Shown here piece after piece: positions 1-11,410 of a stretch of DNA of 64,000 nucleotides (the first letter of the stretch is position 1; every line of letters begins with the position of its first letter). The position numbers and the translations under genes were made by a program. The notes beneath the pieces are model-generated. The model searched no databases. It saw only the letters and a list, made by a program, of their open reading frames with translations, and was not told the DNA's origin. This stretch comes from Siderastrea radians (taxonomy: Eukaryota; Cnidaria; Anthozoa; Scleractinia; Rhizangiidae): NCBI GenBank assembly GCA_964017195.1, contig OZ024894.1, positions 2,614,847 to 2,678,846 of the forward strand. Reading direction: 5' to 3'.

Positions 1-368
1 CAGCCTATTGCTGTTTCAAAATCATTTGTGAAATCATTCTCATGTTTCTTCCGTGATAAATTGGCTGACGTTGGCTGAAGTTTTAACATGTAAATACCTG
101 GTAGCATAAGACTATGCAGTTTGAACTGTTTTTTACACACCTCTTTTCGATCAATTACTTTTAAAACGTTTTACAAGACTGAGAAATTAAAAGACTGGGG
201 CTTGACATGCCAGTTTCTAAATTAATTATCCTTAAAGAATAAAATGCGTCACATTTTGCAAAAGCACGACTTGTGGTGTTTGTGGTCTTTCCACTCCATT
301 TCATTCGAATATTGTCAATTTTATTATTATTCAGTTATTTTAGCAAACGGTTTTAAGATCGATTCACA
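1..368. other. AT-rich stretch, no gene recognised
   Basis: No open frame of useful length, splice-bounded exon or repeat was recognised here on either strand. Confidence 0.5.
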
Positions 369-503
369 AGTGGATTCTGGATTCCAAACTTAAGTTGGAT
401 TCCGGATTCCATATCATTGTGGATTCTGGATTCCAGTCCACTGGATTCCGGATTCCAATAGCAAAAATTTCGTGGATTCCAGATTCCGGATTCTGTTACA
501 TGG
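369..503. repeat. GGATTCC minisatellite
   Basis: Degenerate tandem repeats of a unit close to TGGATTCCGGATTCCA fill this stretch. The short open frames across it on both strands follow from the repeat and carry no recognisable domain. A run of 18 or so G residues at about 691-707 lies just downstream. Confidence 0.75.
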
Positions 504-1439
504 GGCGACCCGTGTATTGTCAATCGAGCTGCGACCAAAAAACAGCTTGGCGTTATAGCAGATGTTGTACAGTGGTTAGCGCAGTTTTCTTGACATTCCA
601 GCCGTTTGGCGTTTCTCTCACCGGAAGCATTTTTTTCATTTTATGCTTTCTTTCCTTTTCTTTCATGTTTTCTTTCTTTTTTTGGGTGTGGGGGGGGGGG
701 GGGGGTAATTAATGATAAAAAATGAATAAGTTCCAGCAAGAGAGGTTCCAGTAATTGAAAATAAAAAAGTGGAGCTCCGCTTTTAGGCTTGGTTAAATCT
801 ATATATTATTTGTGAGGAAATCGCTTATTGAAAGCTCGCCATTTTCTTTCTTTATTAACCGTCTTAATAACGACCCTTTCCATTGAGACACCACATATTT
901 CCGACATATGATTAAACTGAAAACATCACGACCTCGAGCTTCTTGAATTATCTATAGCTCATTATCACAAAGTATAAACCAAAGATGCAAACTCTTCAGT
1001 TCCTCTCACCAATACAAGATTTCAGAAATAGCCGACTGTTATCATTGTCCACTTCTAGAAAATGGCAGCAAAGCCTCTGTCAGGGGTGTAAAGTTAACAT
1101 AGATATATAGATTGCAGTATAATTAAAAGGATTGACATCGGGTGCCAAAAAAGAAGTTAAAGCGATAAAGATCCCTTTAGATAAGGCTTATAATGTTTTG
1201 AGGTTTCTGTGTATCGTGTTTAATAAAAGTCAATGGCACTAAAACAACTCAACGAAAAACGTTAAAGTGATGTACTGATTAGTGTTTTGAGGGTGAATGG
1301 GGGAAGAGGCTAGACTTACCACAAGTTGAATGCGAATGAGATGAGATATTTAAATCTTATAAGAGGCATGAAAAGTTTTGTTACAGGTTTTCTCTCGCTG
1401 AAGTCCAAAACCCAATAATTATGGTTATTTCGAGTACTC
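504..1439. other. Non-coding stretch with one X-repeat end
   Basis: No gene was recognised. Positions 771-808 are the reverse complement of the left end of repeat X described at 13,887 (shared core AAGCCTAAAAGCGGAGC followed by the ATATATAG end), so a short X fragment lies here in inverse orientation. The rest is unassigned. Confidence 0.5.
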
Positions 1440-2070
1440 GTACGTTTTCCTTTTGAATATCTGACGGTGGGGATGGAAAAATCAATCAATTAAATTCCCG
1501 ATGACAGCCACACCCTGTTGCGGCAGAACACTGCTAAGAACACATGTTGTCACTTACAAGGTTAATAATTTTATTTTCTCTCCTTCTGGTCTGCCTGGGA
1601 GATTTCTAACTGGGCCAGATCTAGACTGGTAAAAATCAATTTCGGTAGACTTTGTAGATGAATTCACTGGATTACAAAACCATTGAAATCGTTAGAAAAA
1701 GGGTTGCTGATGGTGAGGGTGGAAAAGTAGATCAATTAAATGTCCAGTTAGCCTCACCCTGCTGCGGCTTGACATTGAAAGGGTCAACAATTGTAATCCG
1801 CATGTGTAGGGTTAGTAAACGCATCATAAGCAGTAGTGTAAGCAATAGTATCGTATGTAGTGTTAGTAATTTCTGTTGTAGTAAGCTTGTAATAGCATTG
1901 TAAGTAATGTGCCTGTGTTGTAATACAGGTAACATTAAAAAAAAATTGTCATTTACACTGTTAATAATATACTATGTTTGCTTTCAGTCTGCGTGGGAGA
2001 TTTCCATCTAGCTCAGAGTGGCAAAAATTAATTTTACTGGGCTTTGTGAATTTAATTGGATTAAAACTGT
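1440..2070. repeat. Degenerate tandem segments in GPCR 5' flank
   Basis: Three related segments (about 1,440-1,530, 1,590-1,770 and 1,980-2,070) share the series 'TGGGAGATTTC ... AAAATCAATT ... CTTTGTGAAT'. A related stretch occurs at 55,800-55,870, upstream of the second receptor copy, so this belongs to the duplicated receptor flank. No coding potential was seen. Confidence 0.5.
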
Positions 2071-2309
2071 TGGATTAAGGTTTTCTTTTCCGTTTCCGGG
2101 TATTAAATCACAGCAAGAGCAGTTTCTCTAAAAAAAACTGTACAAATTAAAAAACTGCGGTTTTTTAGTCGCTGGGACCGGCAAAAACAAAGCAAAACAA
2201 ACACCAACAGCACTTGTCTAAAATCAATTTATTCGTCCATCTTTTGTTTACTCGTTCATATGGATATATGTTCAAATGAAATTAAAATTGCGTTGAACTC
2301 GACAGCTGC

Positions 2310-2432
2310 GCCTTCGCACCTGTATATATATATTTGTTGTTAGCTAAAAGGCTCTTTTAGTATAGGGATCAGAAGTCAGTTCGGTCCTTTCAACTCACTG
2401 AGCTGGAAATAGGCCACGATTTATATTTCAGG
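2310..2432 (+). promoter_or_regulatory. Candidate GPCR promoter and 5' non-coding exon
   Basis: A TATA-like run (TGTATATATATATTTG, about 2,320-2,335) precedes a segment ending TATTTCAG|GTAAAT, a good splice donor at 2,433. The equivalent segment upstream of the second receptor copy (about 56,215-56,305) shares the words AGGCTCT and CCTTTCAACTCACTGAG and also ends CAG|GTAC. Conservation of this segment at both receptor loci, plus a splice acceptor 14 bases before the receptor ATG, suggests a 5' UTR exon spliced to the coding exon over ~7.9 kb. This is inference; no transcript is available. Confidence 0.4.
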
Positions 2433-3528
2433 TAAATTTGACAAATTTCCACATTTTGTATCCCCCCCCCCCGCTTTTTTTCCCGACAGCATTTCAGTGG
2501 TATTTATATTGCACTGGGAGAGACTATATAACGGACAAAATGTTTCAGTCAAGCTAAAGTAGTTTAGGGGAATTGTACAGCGTCGCAAAATTAATAATCA
2601 CAAGACCGCAAATGATCCCCGGCCGCAAATGATCCCAGGTATACGTCATATTTACACCTCTAGGTTTCTCCTCCTTTTCTGCCTGAAAGCACTTGACACC
2701 TATTTGGTGTTTATATTGTTCTGGAAAGAGTCTTTGACGGACAAAATATTCCAGCCGCAAAGCAACGTTCGGGAGCACTCGACGAGCAAATGTGGCAAAA
2801 CACGTGAAAACAACGTCGTTTTCTGTTTTCTCAGATTATTTCGGAGCCGTTTAAAGGGATATTTGTCTTAGCTAGAAGAGTATGATCTGTTCGAATTCTT
2901 TAGCCGAATATGTGTCGTTGCATAAAATTTTAGGAAGTGGAATATTTTCGCCCGAATTTCCGAGCTGTTGTCTGCTGGGAAAACGAAAGACTGAAATAAA
3001 TTTTTACTGTCACTAACACAAGTTAGTAGTTAACACAAGTCTGTAGTTTATCATCGCAGTAATAAATCAGAATATACCAGGCAATGTAAATCTTTCGAAG
3101 CGATCGAAACGCTAGGAGCCAATAAAGTTGGAAATAGTTTTATACCACCGTTCATCGTTTATATCATCGAAACATTCCTTGAACGATTCTAAGTTCATCA
3201 TCCGTAAATGTATCACACATTCGTAATCAACCTTTAAAACAGATACTACCCTGTTAAATTTGAGATTTCTTTCGATCAATAATTCAATTTTAACGTATTC
3301 ATTGCCTTGCGTTCTGAGTCAGAAAGTCAGTCACATTAATAAAACAGACGAGAAGAATGTATTCTCTTTGATATGTAATAAGGAAACACCCTATATGCTG
3401 TATACTAATGAACTACAGATAATTCAAATAATGAAATCTTGGAGCAATCAATTCCTTCATAGTTTGGAAATGTACGACATTTTAAGTCAAAGGATTGTAA
3501 ACAAAATGATTGATGAATAAAGACTAAT
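2433..3528. other. Presumed intron of GPCR locus, left part
   Basis: No gene was recognised. A C-run lies at about 2,461-2,472. Two related segments (about 2,490-2,560 and 2,680-2,755) share TTTATATTG and GACGGACAAAAT. The small open frames have no recognisable domain. Confidence 0.4.
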
Positions 3529-3797
3529 GCGGCGGACCGTTTCAAATGAAGTATTTGCTCACAATTGTTAGTATAGCTTATCGCTGAACTTCATGTAAAA
3601 TAGACCCACAGCAACTTAAAATAAACTACGGGAAAATAAAATTAACTAACGACAAAGTAATAAAACTCATTGCAAAATAAAATTTACTCACGGCAAAATA
3701 AAATAAACTTACGGCAACTTAAAATAAACCACGGCAAAATAAAATTAACTCAGGGCAAATTAAAACAAACTCACACACGAGATAAACGGTCCGCACG
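3529..3797. mobile_element. Small inverted-repeat element (MITE-like)
   Basis: The ends are inverted: GCGGACCGTTT at about 3,530 and AAACGGTCCGC near 3,785. Between them are degenerate ~30-bp tandem units of the type 'ACGGCAAAATAAAATTAACTC' (about 3,600-3,780). No coding sequence is present. A target-site duplication was not identified with confidence. Confidence 0.5.
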
Positions 3798-3934
3798 CGG
3801 ACAAAGGATGAGCGTAAACTTTTGTGGCTTTTAATAAGTTCTGGTAATATTAAGGATACAAAATACTTTGATGGCCCACAAGGGCAATACAGAAATATAA
3901 GTACCAGTGTGAAAATACACAGTAATTTTCAAAG

Positions 3935-4345
3935 AGTTATTTTAACTCCAAAACTGGAGTTAAAATTTTAGGTTAAAAATAACCCCTTTTTGGGGGTTAT
4001 TTTAACTCCTTAATTTAACTCCTATTTCGGGGTTATAATAACTCCAGTGAGGGAGTCACTTTAACTCTATAAAAGGAGTTATTTAAACTCCATATAGGAG
4101 TTACTATAACTCCAAAAGTGGAGTAAAAACTTTAGGTTAAAAATAACTCCTTTTTTAGGGTCATTTTAACTCCCAATTTTAACTCCAATTTCGGAGTTAT
4201 AATAGCTCCAACGAAGGAGTCACTTTAACTCTACTCCATCAAAGACTAGGGTTATTTTCACTCTGCTCCATCAAAGACTAGAGTTATTTTAACTCCATAA
4301 TCAGAGTTGTAGTTACTCTGAAATCAGAGTAAAATTAACTCCGGT
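3935..4345. repeat. Left subterminal GGAGTTA/TAACTCC repeat block
   Basis: Imperfect copies of a palindromic word (GGAGTTAT...AACTCC) are spaced about 15-25 bp apart. The right block at 8,860-9,290 is its inverted counterpart. Arrays of this kind near transposon ends often serve as transposase binding sites, which is only a possibility here. Confidence 0.7.
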
Positions 4346-4539
4346 ACATTCACCCTATTAGTTTCTTAGTTAAAAAGCAACATCACACAAATTGACTGTC
4401 ATTACAAAAGGTACAACATTTTTAATTCAATCCTATTTCATTTCCTTATATGAACAATAGTTTCTTATAAAATTTGAATTAACAGTAACATTAATGTAAA
4501 GTTCTAAGACACTATTATCATATAAGTATATTATATAAA

Positions 4540-4586
4540 ATGAAAATAAAGCATGTACAAGTATGTATAAATAAAACATCATTTCA

Positions 4587-4642
<56 letters not shown>

Positions 4643-6070
4643 ATATATATATATTAAATTCTCTTAACATTTTTCTGTATATTATATTTCCAAAAAATCT
4701 CATAAATTTAGTTGTTCTTCAATATGACTACCTCCATCTGCATGCATCCATGGAGCATAAAAGAACTTTATAATTAAGGCTGGATAGTTTTGTGAAATAC
4801 CCTTTAGAAAGACTAATGTCCTTTAGAACCTCTGATTATTCAATCTACAGAAAATACACGGTTAAATAAAACCTTTTCAAATTGTTTCAAATTTTGACTG
4901 AAAAACCGGAAGAACTGTGGTGAAGCCCTTATGAACAATCTTCCCAGGTAAGAAAGTCAAAACTTTATGAATTCGAATTTGAAGAAAGTTGGAATTCAAA
5001 TGACAATATAGGAAAATTCAACAACACTATCTTTTGTTTAAAATTATAACTGGCTTAAAATTCAATTTTCTTAAATTATTATCTGGAACAGGAACAAAAA
5101 ATTTCTTTTGTGTGCTTTAAAACCATTTTAAATTTTTTCCCCCTTAAGGAGCATTGAGGGTTTTAAGTCACTATAAATACTGGTATACACCTAATTGCAA
5201 TAATGTTGTCATAGAACAAAGAAAAAAAAGAGAACAGAACAAAGCCAAATAGGAATTCATTAGCCATGGAAATTACATTGTCAGATACATGTATGTATCA
5301 ATTGAGATGATAAGACAACAGTATTGCAATTAGATTGCATACAGCTAAAATGAAAATAAAGAAAGTACAAGTGATTTACAATTAAAACATGAATTTAAAA
5401 TATATATTAACAATTCTCTTAGAGTGATTTGAATTAACCCGTGAAATAGATACTAAACTATTACGCAGTGCACTATTACACACTAATTCCACTGTTTTCT
5501 TTTATTCAGCTTTGACTATTTAAGACACTAATTGTTAGATATTGTTTCACGGGTTAAGTACACTAACTTTTTTCTGTATTTTATATTTCGAAAAAACCTC
5601 AAAAATTAATGTGATTCAATATCACTACCTTCAGCTGCATGTATGCAGGCATGTATGGAGCATAAAGAACTTTATAAGTTAAGGCTGCAACAAACAGGAT
5701 ACAATAATTTTGAAAATGTGCCTTCAGAAACACCAATGTGCTACATCACCTACATCAGAAATGCATGGTTACAGATTTCATTTTTGCCCCTTGTGATATA
5801 AACAAATATCAGCTACAGTGGTTACTAATCACATGATCACCCATGTGAATTTTGGGAAATTGAATTAAAATTAAAATTGATTGTACTAAATTTTGACTTA
5901 AAAACACTGGTCGCGAGCCAAATGATGAACCATCTTCCCGGGTAAGAAAGTCCAAACTTTATGAATTCAAATTTGAAGAAAGCTGGAATTGAAATGAGAA
6001 TAAAGCAAAATTCAGTGCATGTTTGTTCAAAGACAACTCCATCTTTTCTTTAAAATTATAACCATAAGTC
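4540..6070. repeat. Internal direct repeat of the 5.4-kb element
   Basis: Segment 4,540-5,060 and segment 5,350-6,070 are diverged direct copies. Both start with ATGAAAATAAAG and share, near their right ends, CTTCCC(A/G)GGTAAGAAAGTC followed by the word AACTTTATGAATTC. No coding sequence was recognised in either. Confidence 0.6.
4585..4655. repeat. TA/TG dinucleotide microsatellite
   Basis: A (TA)n run passes into an (TG)n run of about 17 units and back into (TA)n. Confidence 0.95.
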
Positions 6071-6290
6071 CATGAAGTATGATCGTGTGGTGGAATATAC
6101 TCCTGAGAAGGACTGTTTGTGGTGACATTGACTGACATTGACATCATCAGAGCCAGCTGGCTTGACCCTGATGATGAATTTGCTCAGGTTGTTGAAACTT
6201 CAGTCAATGTCACCACAAACACTCCTTCTCGGGACTACACTCACCTGGACAATCATACTTCACCAACTTATGATATGACTCATGGGTCCA
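6060..6290. repeat. Inverted repeat with coding-like arms
   Basis: The arm at about 6,060-6,140 read on the minus strand and the arm at about 6,205-6,290 read on the plus strand both spell a related peptide (SVNVTTN(S/T)PS, then a His/Thr-rich stretch). The arms can pair into a hairpin about an unpaired centre. The origin may be a duplicated and inverted host exon; no protein family was recognised. Confidence 0.5.
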
Positions 6291-6337
6291 AACCTTTCAC
6301 AAAATTACAATCGGCTTAAATTTTAATTTTCATTTAA

Positions 6338-7515
6338 GGCCCACCTTCACCCAAAAGGCCTTGTGCACCGCAGTTGCTGTTTATGAATTTCGTGTAACAC
6401 GAAATTGTTTCTGAGCAGGTTTTCTCTGAAAATCCGTTTCCTTCAGAGTCATCTTGTTGAAAATCGTCCCTAAGCATGCAGGAATTTATTCTTCAATTAT
6501 CAAGCTGTTGTTTCCAGGAATTATTTTGTGACTGTGCTGGCCAAACACATTTTTTTTCACTCCTACTTTGTCCAATATGTTTGCTGCCAAAGATACCTTG
6601 CAGTTGAAGATGCTGGATGGTTATCCCGAAGGAAAATATTGTCAGTACTCGTCTCAGAGGAGCCTGCATTATGAAGCAAAAAAAAAACAAAACGAAACAA
6701 AACAGAGATTTAATGAATCTCTTGTAGTGATCTGATTGTATTGGATGTGGGACCTTCGCAAGTAAGTTTGATTCGTATGATTCGATTTTATTTGCGGGAT
6801 GTAAACAAAATGGCTCGCGACTGTGAAATAAATGAATGGTTTTGCAGAATTGTTTTCTTTTTCTTCCTCTGTGTCTATCGTCGCACGATTGAATTCAAAA
6901 ATAGTTTTCTTAGTTAGCCATAGGTTCAGGTAGATTTGATCAAAGATTAGTACATATGTATGGCTGGCTTTCAAAGGTTACAATATAATGCAGGAGTCAC
7001 CAGACAAATGCTATGTTGCGAGCGATAATCAGTGAGTTGCTATCCAGCTGTATATGCTGTTTACATCTATTCCCCTTCAGACCATCCTCTATAATGACTT
7101 GGAAAGACCTTCAAAATCACTGTTACTTTATAAGACAATAAGATTGCAATTTGCAAACAAAAACAATCGAATGTCAAAGTAAATGTAAGTCACTTGCTGG
7201 CACTTAGAAATGCAAACATAAACTAAGTACTCGCTTTCTATTTCATTGAAACTTTCATGTGGCGAACTACACATAATTCCAACATTTTGGGGAGTAAATG
7301 CATTCCATGGAAGCCAAAAGACTTGTAGATTGAGGTCATTCATGTAGATTGGTGCAAATCACTACAAGTTCGCTGTTTCAATTTGTTTTACACATATGTG
7401 ACGATTTTCTCGCTCGCAGAAATATTCTGCCAACCAATAAGATCACGAGAAGGACAATAAAGCCATTTGAAAACAATAACAAACGGTCGTAAGGCCATTT
7501 GGGTAAAGGTGGGCC
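6338..7515. mobile_element. Nested TTAA-flanked element (piggyBac-like MITE)
   Basis: TTAA at 6,334-6,337 and 7,516-7,519 flank inverted ends: GGCCCACCTTCACCCAAAAG at the left and its near-complement ending GGTAAAGGTGGGCC at the right. TTAA target duplication is the hallmark of piggyBac-type transposition. The 1,178-bp interior shows no transposase, so this is a non-autonomous copy inserted in the larger 3,918-9,301 element. Confidence 0.75.
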
Positions 7516-8464
7516 TTAAAGTATAAGGACTGGTAAAATTGTTCATCATATTACCAACACAGCTTTTGTGAATTTACATCCACCAAAAGTCAAAGTTGGC
7601 TTCTTGAACTTGCACCTACACGCATGAATGCAATTCCTAAATGTCCACCACAGCCAATTAATAAATAAAATGAATGAATTTTAGTCAAACATGGTATCAT
7701 CCATTTTCTCAAATGCTTGACATCTGCAGAGAAGCAGGCCCTTTCATGTGGTCAACAACAACATAGTTTCCAACAGCCTATAAAACATTGTTACAAAAAC
7801 ACAATGATATCATTCACGTTTTCTTGCAATGTAAATTAGTTTTCATCGAGTAAAAAAGGCTAAAACATGGAGGTCATTTAAGATTGTTTACCTTCCAATG
7901 ATATCTTTCAAACAAGAATATTTCCACTAAAGAATTCTTGAACTCTGTGCATTTAAGTGCTACAGTTTTCAATGGCAATCCCCAGACTTTATATTGCTAA
8001 TAATTATTGCAACTAAACAGTGCCAAAAGAACTGAACACGAAGATGCAGGCATACAGCTTTACAGCTAACCGTTTGTATTCACCTTAAGCTTCCTAGCTA
8101 GTAACATCTCCTTTGAATGACAAACTGGAAGGGAAGCCTTTAGGCTGAAAGTAAATTGAAGTTCCAAGCTTAAGCTTACCGGCAAAACGTCCATATTTCT
8201 TACGTTTGTCCTTTTGCGAATTCAACAACCCGCCAAAACAGTCGTTGATCCACTGTTGATAATATGTTCACAACGTCGATTTCATTTGTTCACTTCGATC
8301 CAAAAATCCACATGCAAGGCTCCAAAACAGTTCTTGGCACGTAATCCAATACAAAAGATGCAATCGTCCACCTTTGTTTTAACTTGAGAGATGCTTTTCT
8401 TCCTCAAACTACGAACAAATGCTAGCTAAATATGAATCTTGCTTCCTTCGAGCAACCGTCACTT

Positions 8465-8560
8465 TCAAAATGGCGCCTGCTCTAATGTCTAATGTTACAA
8501 AGATCACATGACTCAATATTGACAACTGCTGACCAGTGAATGCAGGCGCGTTGATTTCGG
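8465..8560. repeat. Dispersed repeat shared with 43,440-43,540
   Basis: The words AAAATGGCGCCTG, CACATGACTCAA and CTGACCAGTGAATGCAGGCG recur in the same order, in inverse orientation, at 43,440-43,540. This marks a dispersed repeat family and argues against taking the open frames that cross it as genes. Confidence 0.55.
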
Positions 8561-9304
8561 GCTCTTGAATTGAAATGTTATAATTCACGCCATTTAGACA
8601 GGAACTTACCAAACTTTTGATTTCACGTGGATGAATTACCACAATATCTTTTGCTTTATTTCCTAAAAATGCGTTCATAATTAAATTGAGATCAAAGTTT
8701 GTCATAGAAGTGATACGCGAGTTCCTGCACTCCGCCTTCAACCCTAGCCCCCCAAAATAAGATGTACCTCTTGTAGCAGAGTAAAAAATACAATAATAAA
8801 GTAATGACTCTGATAGGGAGTTGTCCCAACTCCTCCAAAACGACTCCGTCAAAGTCACTCCAGAATTACTCTCTAAAAGGAGTTAAATAAGTCCACGAAA
8901 ATAACTCCCAAAAGATAGTTATTTTAACCCTTGTTAGAGAGTTAAAATCACTCCAAAATTACTCCCTAAGGGGAGTTGAACTAACTCCTCCAAAGTGACC
9001 CCGAAAAAGGAGCTATTTTAACTCTCCTTGCAGAGTTAAACTGAAATTTAACTCCAAAAAAAGAGTTAAATTTAACTCCAGAGGAGTACAATTTAACTCC
9101 AGGTTGGAGTCATAATAACTCCCACCAGCGTAACTCCAATTTAGGGGTTAACTTAACTCCTCTAAAGAATACAGTAACTCCTTTTCGGAGTTAAAATAAC
9201 TCCTTTTGGAGTTAAAATAACTCCCAAAAAAATAACTCCACCTTAAGGAGTTAGTTTAACTCTACTAGAGGAGTTAAAATAACTCTTTGAAAATTACTGT
9301 GTAT

Positions 9305-9486
9305 GTATTCCAGTACAAAAGTATGTTTTCCAGTACAAAAATATATGTAATTCCAGTACAAAAATATAAACTCCAGTACATAAATAAAAACTCTAGTACA
9401 AAAATATGACTCCAATACAAAAATATCAATCTCGGTACAATAAGTAAATAAATAAATAAATAAATAAAAGTTTCAGTACAGAAAAA
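9305..9486. repeat. CCAGTACAAAAATAT minisatellite
   Basis: About nine degenerate copies of a unit near 'TCCAGTACAAAAATAT' begin immediately outside the right end of the 5.4-kb element. A short (AAAT)n run is embedded at about 9,445-9,467. Confidence 0.7.
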
Positions 9487-9647
9487 TAATTTTTTAAAAA
9501 ACCTATACAAACAACTGCCGTCCGCTGGACGAGGAAGACGCGGCCTCGGCCTGAATGAGCATCATAATCCTTTGCATGATTTTATTAATCTTAGTACAAA
9601 TGCAATACATCAATACATCATCTTCGAGCCAAACTTAATATTACGAG

Positions 9648-9668
9648 AAGAAGAACAACAGCAACAAC

Positions 9669-9699
<31 letters not shown>

Positions 9700-9728
9700 A
9701 GAACAACAACAACAACAACAACAAGAAC
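9648..9728. repeat. CAA/GAA trinucleotide repeat
   Basis: The run GAA/CAA/GAA/CAA is a pure trinucleotide microsatellite. It creates a Gln/Glu-rich frame on the plus strand and Val/Leu- or Ser/Cys-rich frames on the minus strand, none with other coding features. Confidence 0.9.
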
Positions 9729-10376
9729 CTGCGATAGTAGAGCGCGGTATATATTTATTAAATGATAAATGAAGTACTGCACTGCGTCCTGCCAAAAGCG
9801 GGGCGGATGGGTCGGAGAAATACTACTGTGATATCTTTGGATCAGTAGGAAAAATGTATACAGCGCAGGACATTGTGGAATATCCAATACCGCATTTGTG
9901 TGCTATTTCCGGTACCGAGAAATTAGTAAGGAGAACGCGCAAATTTAATGAGAGCTCACGACACTGAGTTAGGGGCCAAATGAGAGCGATAATTTGAACT
10001 TCTAATCTATTGTACAGAAAATTCCAACAGAGTCATACTCTTTGGGAGGGTGCAGGGACGTTTTACGCCAAACAATAGAGAGAGATTGAATTTCTATTCA
10101 TTTGAATACCGGAAAATTTGAGCAGATTTTTCGCAAAGCATGGGATTTTGTGTACTTCAAGAGTGTGCGCGAGTTTTTAGGAAAACGAGCAGTGAAAGTC
10201 TGTGATCGATATCAGGTCTTGTACGCCCCGGGAAGCGTGTGGCCACCTCAGCAACTCCACCATTTTATTTCCTATTTCGGTGTAAAACAAGGTGGAAAAT
10301 CGGACAAAAAATATAAGATACAATGTCACACCATGTATTCATACGCTTATCATCTTTTTTTCACGTCATCTTGCAG
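9729..10376. other. Right part of presumed GPCR intron
   Basis: No gene was recognised. It ends in TCATCTTGCAG, a convincing splice acceptor, at 10,376. The 99-codon frame at 10,102 has no domain and is read through the acceptor. Confidence 0.45.
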
Positions 10377-10390
10377 GGTCAGACGAAACG

Positions 10391-11410
10391 ATGGAATGTG
10401 ACAGTGTAGCACCACCAACGTATCTGTCTTACATCTCTATGATCGCATCACTTCTCCTCTCCATGATTACTATACCAGGCAATGTACTCGTGCTGCTTGC
10501 AGTGTATAAAGATCCTTACAAGGAACTACGACAACCATTCACGGTTCTGATAGCGAACTTGGCGCTGGCTGATTTGACTGCAGGCTCCATAACGGATCCC
10601 ATGGCCGTTTTCTTCATGGTTAAGGAAGTTCGCGGTGGTCACGTGCAGGGCTTCACCGTCTACCTTACACATTTGAGCTATTTTATATCATGTACAACTT
10701 CCGTGTTAACCCTTGGCTTACTAGCTGTGGATAGATATCTGGCAATATCCCACGGCCTTTGGTACAAATCACACATTAACCTGGTTTCAACGATGAAGAT
10801 CTGTGCCTTTGTGTGGATGATATCCATAGCTCTTTCAATGGCGTACATCAAGACTGGCTTTATTCATTTCGCATTCGTTTTTGCTAATACTGCAGTACTT
10901 AGCACAGCTTGTGTGCTTGCAGTTTCTTATTACAGAATTTTTAAATCTCTTCGAATCAGGACGAGGCAAATTGGTGTCTTGCATGAAGGGACTAGCCAAC
11001 AGTCTGAGAGACAAAATGCCGCCGCCATTTTGGAAACTAAATTGACCAAGTTATACATGTTGATGCTGGGAGTATTCTTACTATGTTTTGTGCCTTCCTG
11101 TTCGTTTATTTACGTCATGTACCTCTGCACAACGTGTAATTGTGTTGCAATTCACTGGCTTCGAGACATGAGTTTCTTACTTGTGCTTACTAACAGCTCA
11201 TTGAATCCAATCCTGTACAGTTTAAAAATGAAGAAGTTCCGAAAGGCGTTCATGCTTATTATAAATTGTAGGAGGGAACAAGAGAGAGAGGAAAACCTGA
11301 CAGAGCAAGGAGGGCTTTCAAGTGTTAACCCGTCGTCGGAGCAAACAAGGGAAACGGTTGTTTCTAAAGAAACTGTTGTGATGCACATTGCCAGGCAACG
11401 AGAAACTTGA
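10391..11410 (+). CDS. Class A rhodopsin-like GPCR, 339 aa
   Basis: Seven-transmembrane G-protein-coupled receptor acting in the plasma membrane; ligand unknown. Visible class A landmarks are the TM1 GN motif (G30-N31), LALAD in TM2 with D61, DRY at 114-116 after TM3, W142 in TM4, CFVP at 232-235 in TM6 (a variant of CWxP) and NPILY at 272-276 in TM7, followed by a basic, Ser/Thr-rich tail. The Cys normally at the top of TM3 is absent, the TM4-TM5 loop is very short and Cys-free, and three Cys lie in the last extracellular loop (246, 249, 251). This resembles the melanocortin/adenosine/cannabinoid-type group. I chose the ATG at 10,391 because an acceptor (TTGCAG, ending 10,376) lies 14 bases upstream; the frame is open further upstream but there it reads intron. 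A paralogous pseudogene lies at 57,526. Subfamily is inferred from motifs only. Confidence 0.9.
   Translation: MECDSVAPPTYLSYISMIASLLLSMITIPGNVLVLLAVYKDPYKELRQPFTVLIANLALADLTAGSITDPMAVFFMVKEVRGGHVQGFTVYLTHLSYFISCTTSVLTLGLLAVDRYLAISHGLWYKSHINLVSTMKICAFVWMISIALSMAYIKTGFIHFAFVFANTAVLSTACVLAVSYYRIFKSLRIRTRQIGVLHEGTSQQSERQNAAAILETKLTKLYMLMLGVFLLCFVPSCSFIYVMYLCTTCNCVAIHWLRDMSFLLVLTNSSLNPILYSLKMKKFRKAFMLIINCRREQEREENLTEQGGLSSVNPSSEQTRETVVSKETVVMHIARQRET

Larger units (their letters stand above)
3918..9301. mobile_element. 5.4-kb TA-flanked inverted-repeat DNA transposon
   Basis: The left end CACAGTAATTTTCAAAGAG (3,918) is matched at the right by its exact complement CTCTTTGAAAATTACTGTG (ending 9,301). 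TA lies directly outside each end (3,916-3,917 and 9,302-9,303), as expected for a TA target-site duplication of Tc1/mariner type. Both ends continue inward as ~430-500 bp of degenerate units related to the palindrome GGAGTTATTTTAACTCC (about 3,935-4,345 and 8,860-9,290). No transposase was recognised, so it appears non-autonomous. Inside are an internal direct repeat, a hairpin region and a nested TTAA element. Confidence 0.8.

Noticed and set aside
553..615. tRNA-like A box (GTACAGTGGTTAGCGC)
   Set aside because: No B box follows at a suitable distance and no cloverleaf could be drawn.
8409..8858. 149-codon minus-strand frame near the right end of the TA element
   Set aside because: It crosses a dispersed repeat shared with 43,440-43,540 and has no recognisable domain.
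9572..9887. Glu/Gln-rich and Val/Leu-rich frames
   Set aside because: They are products of the CAA/GAA microsatellite.
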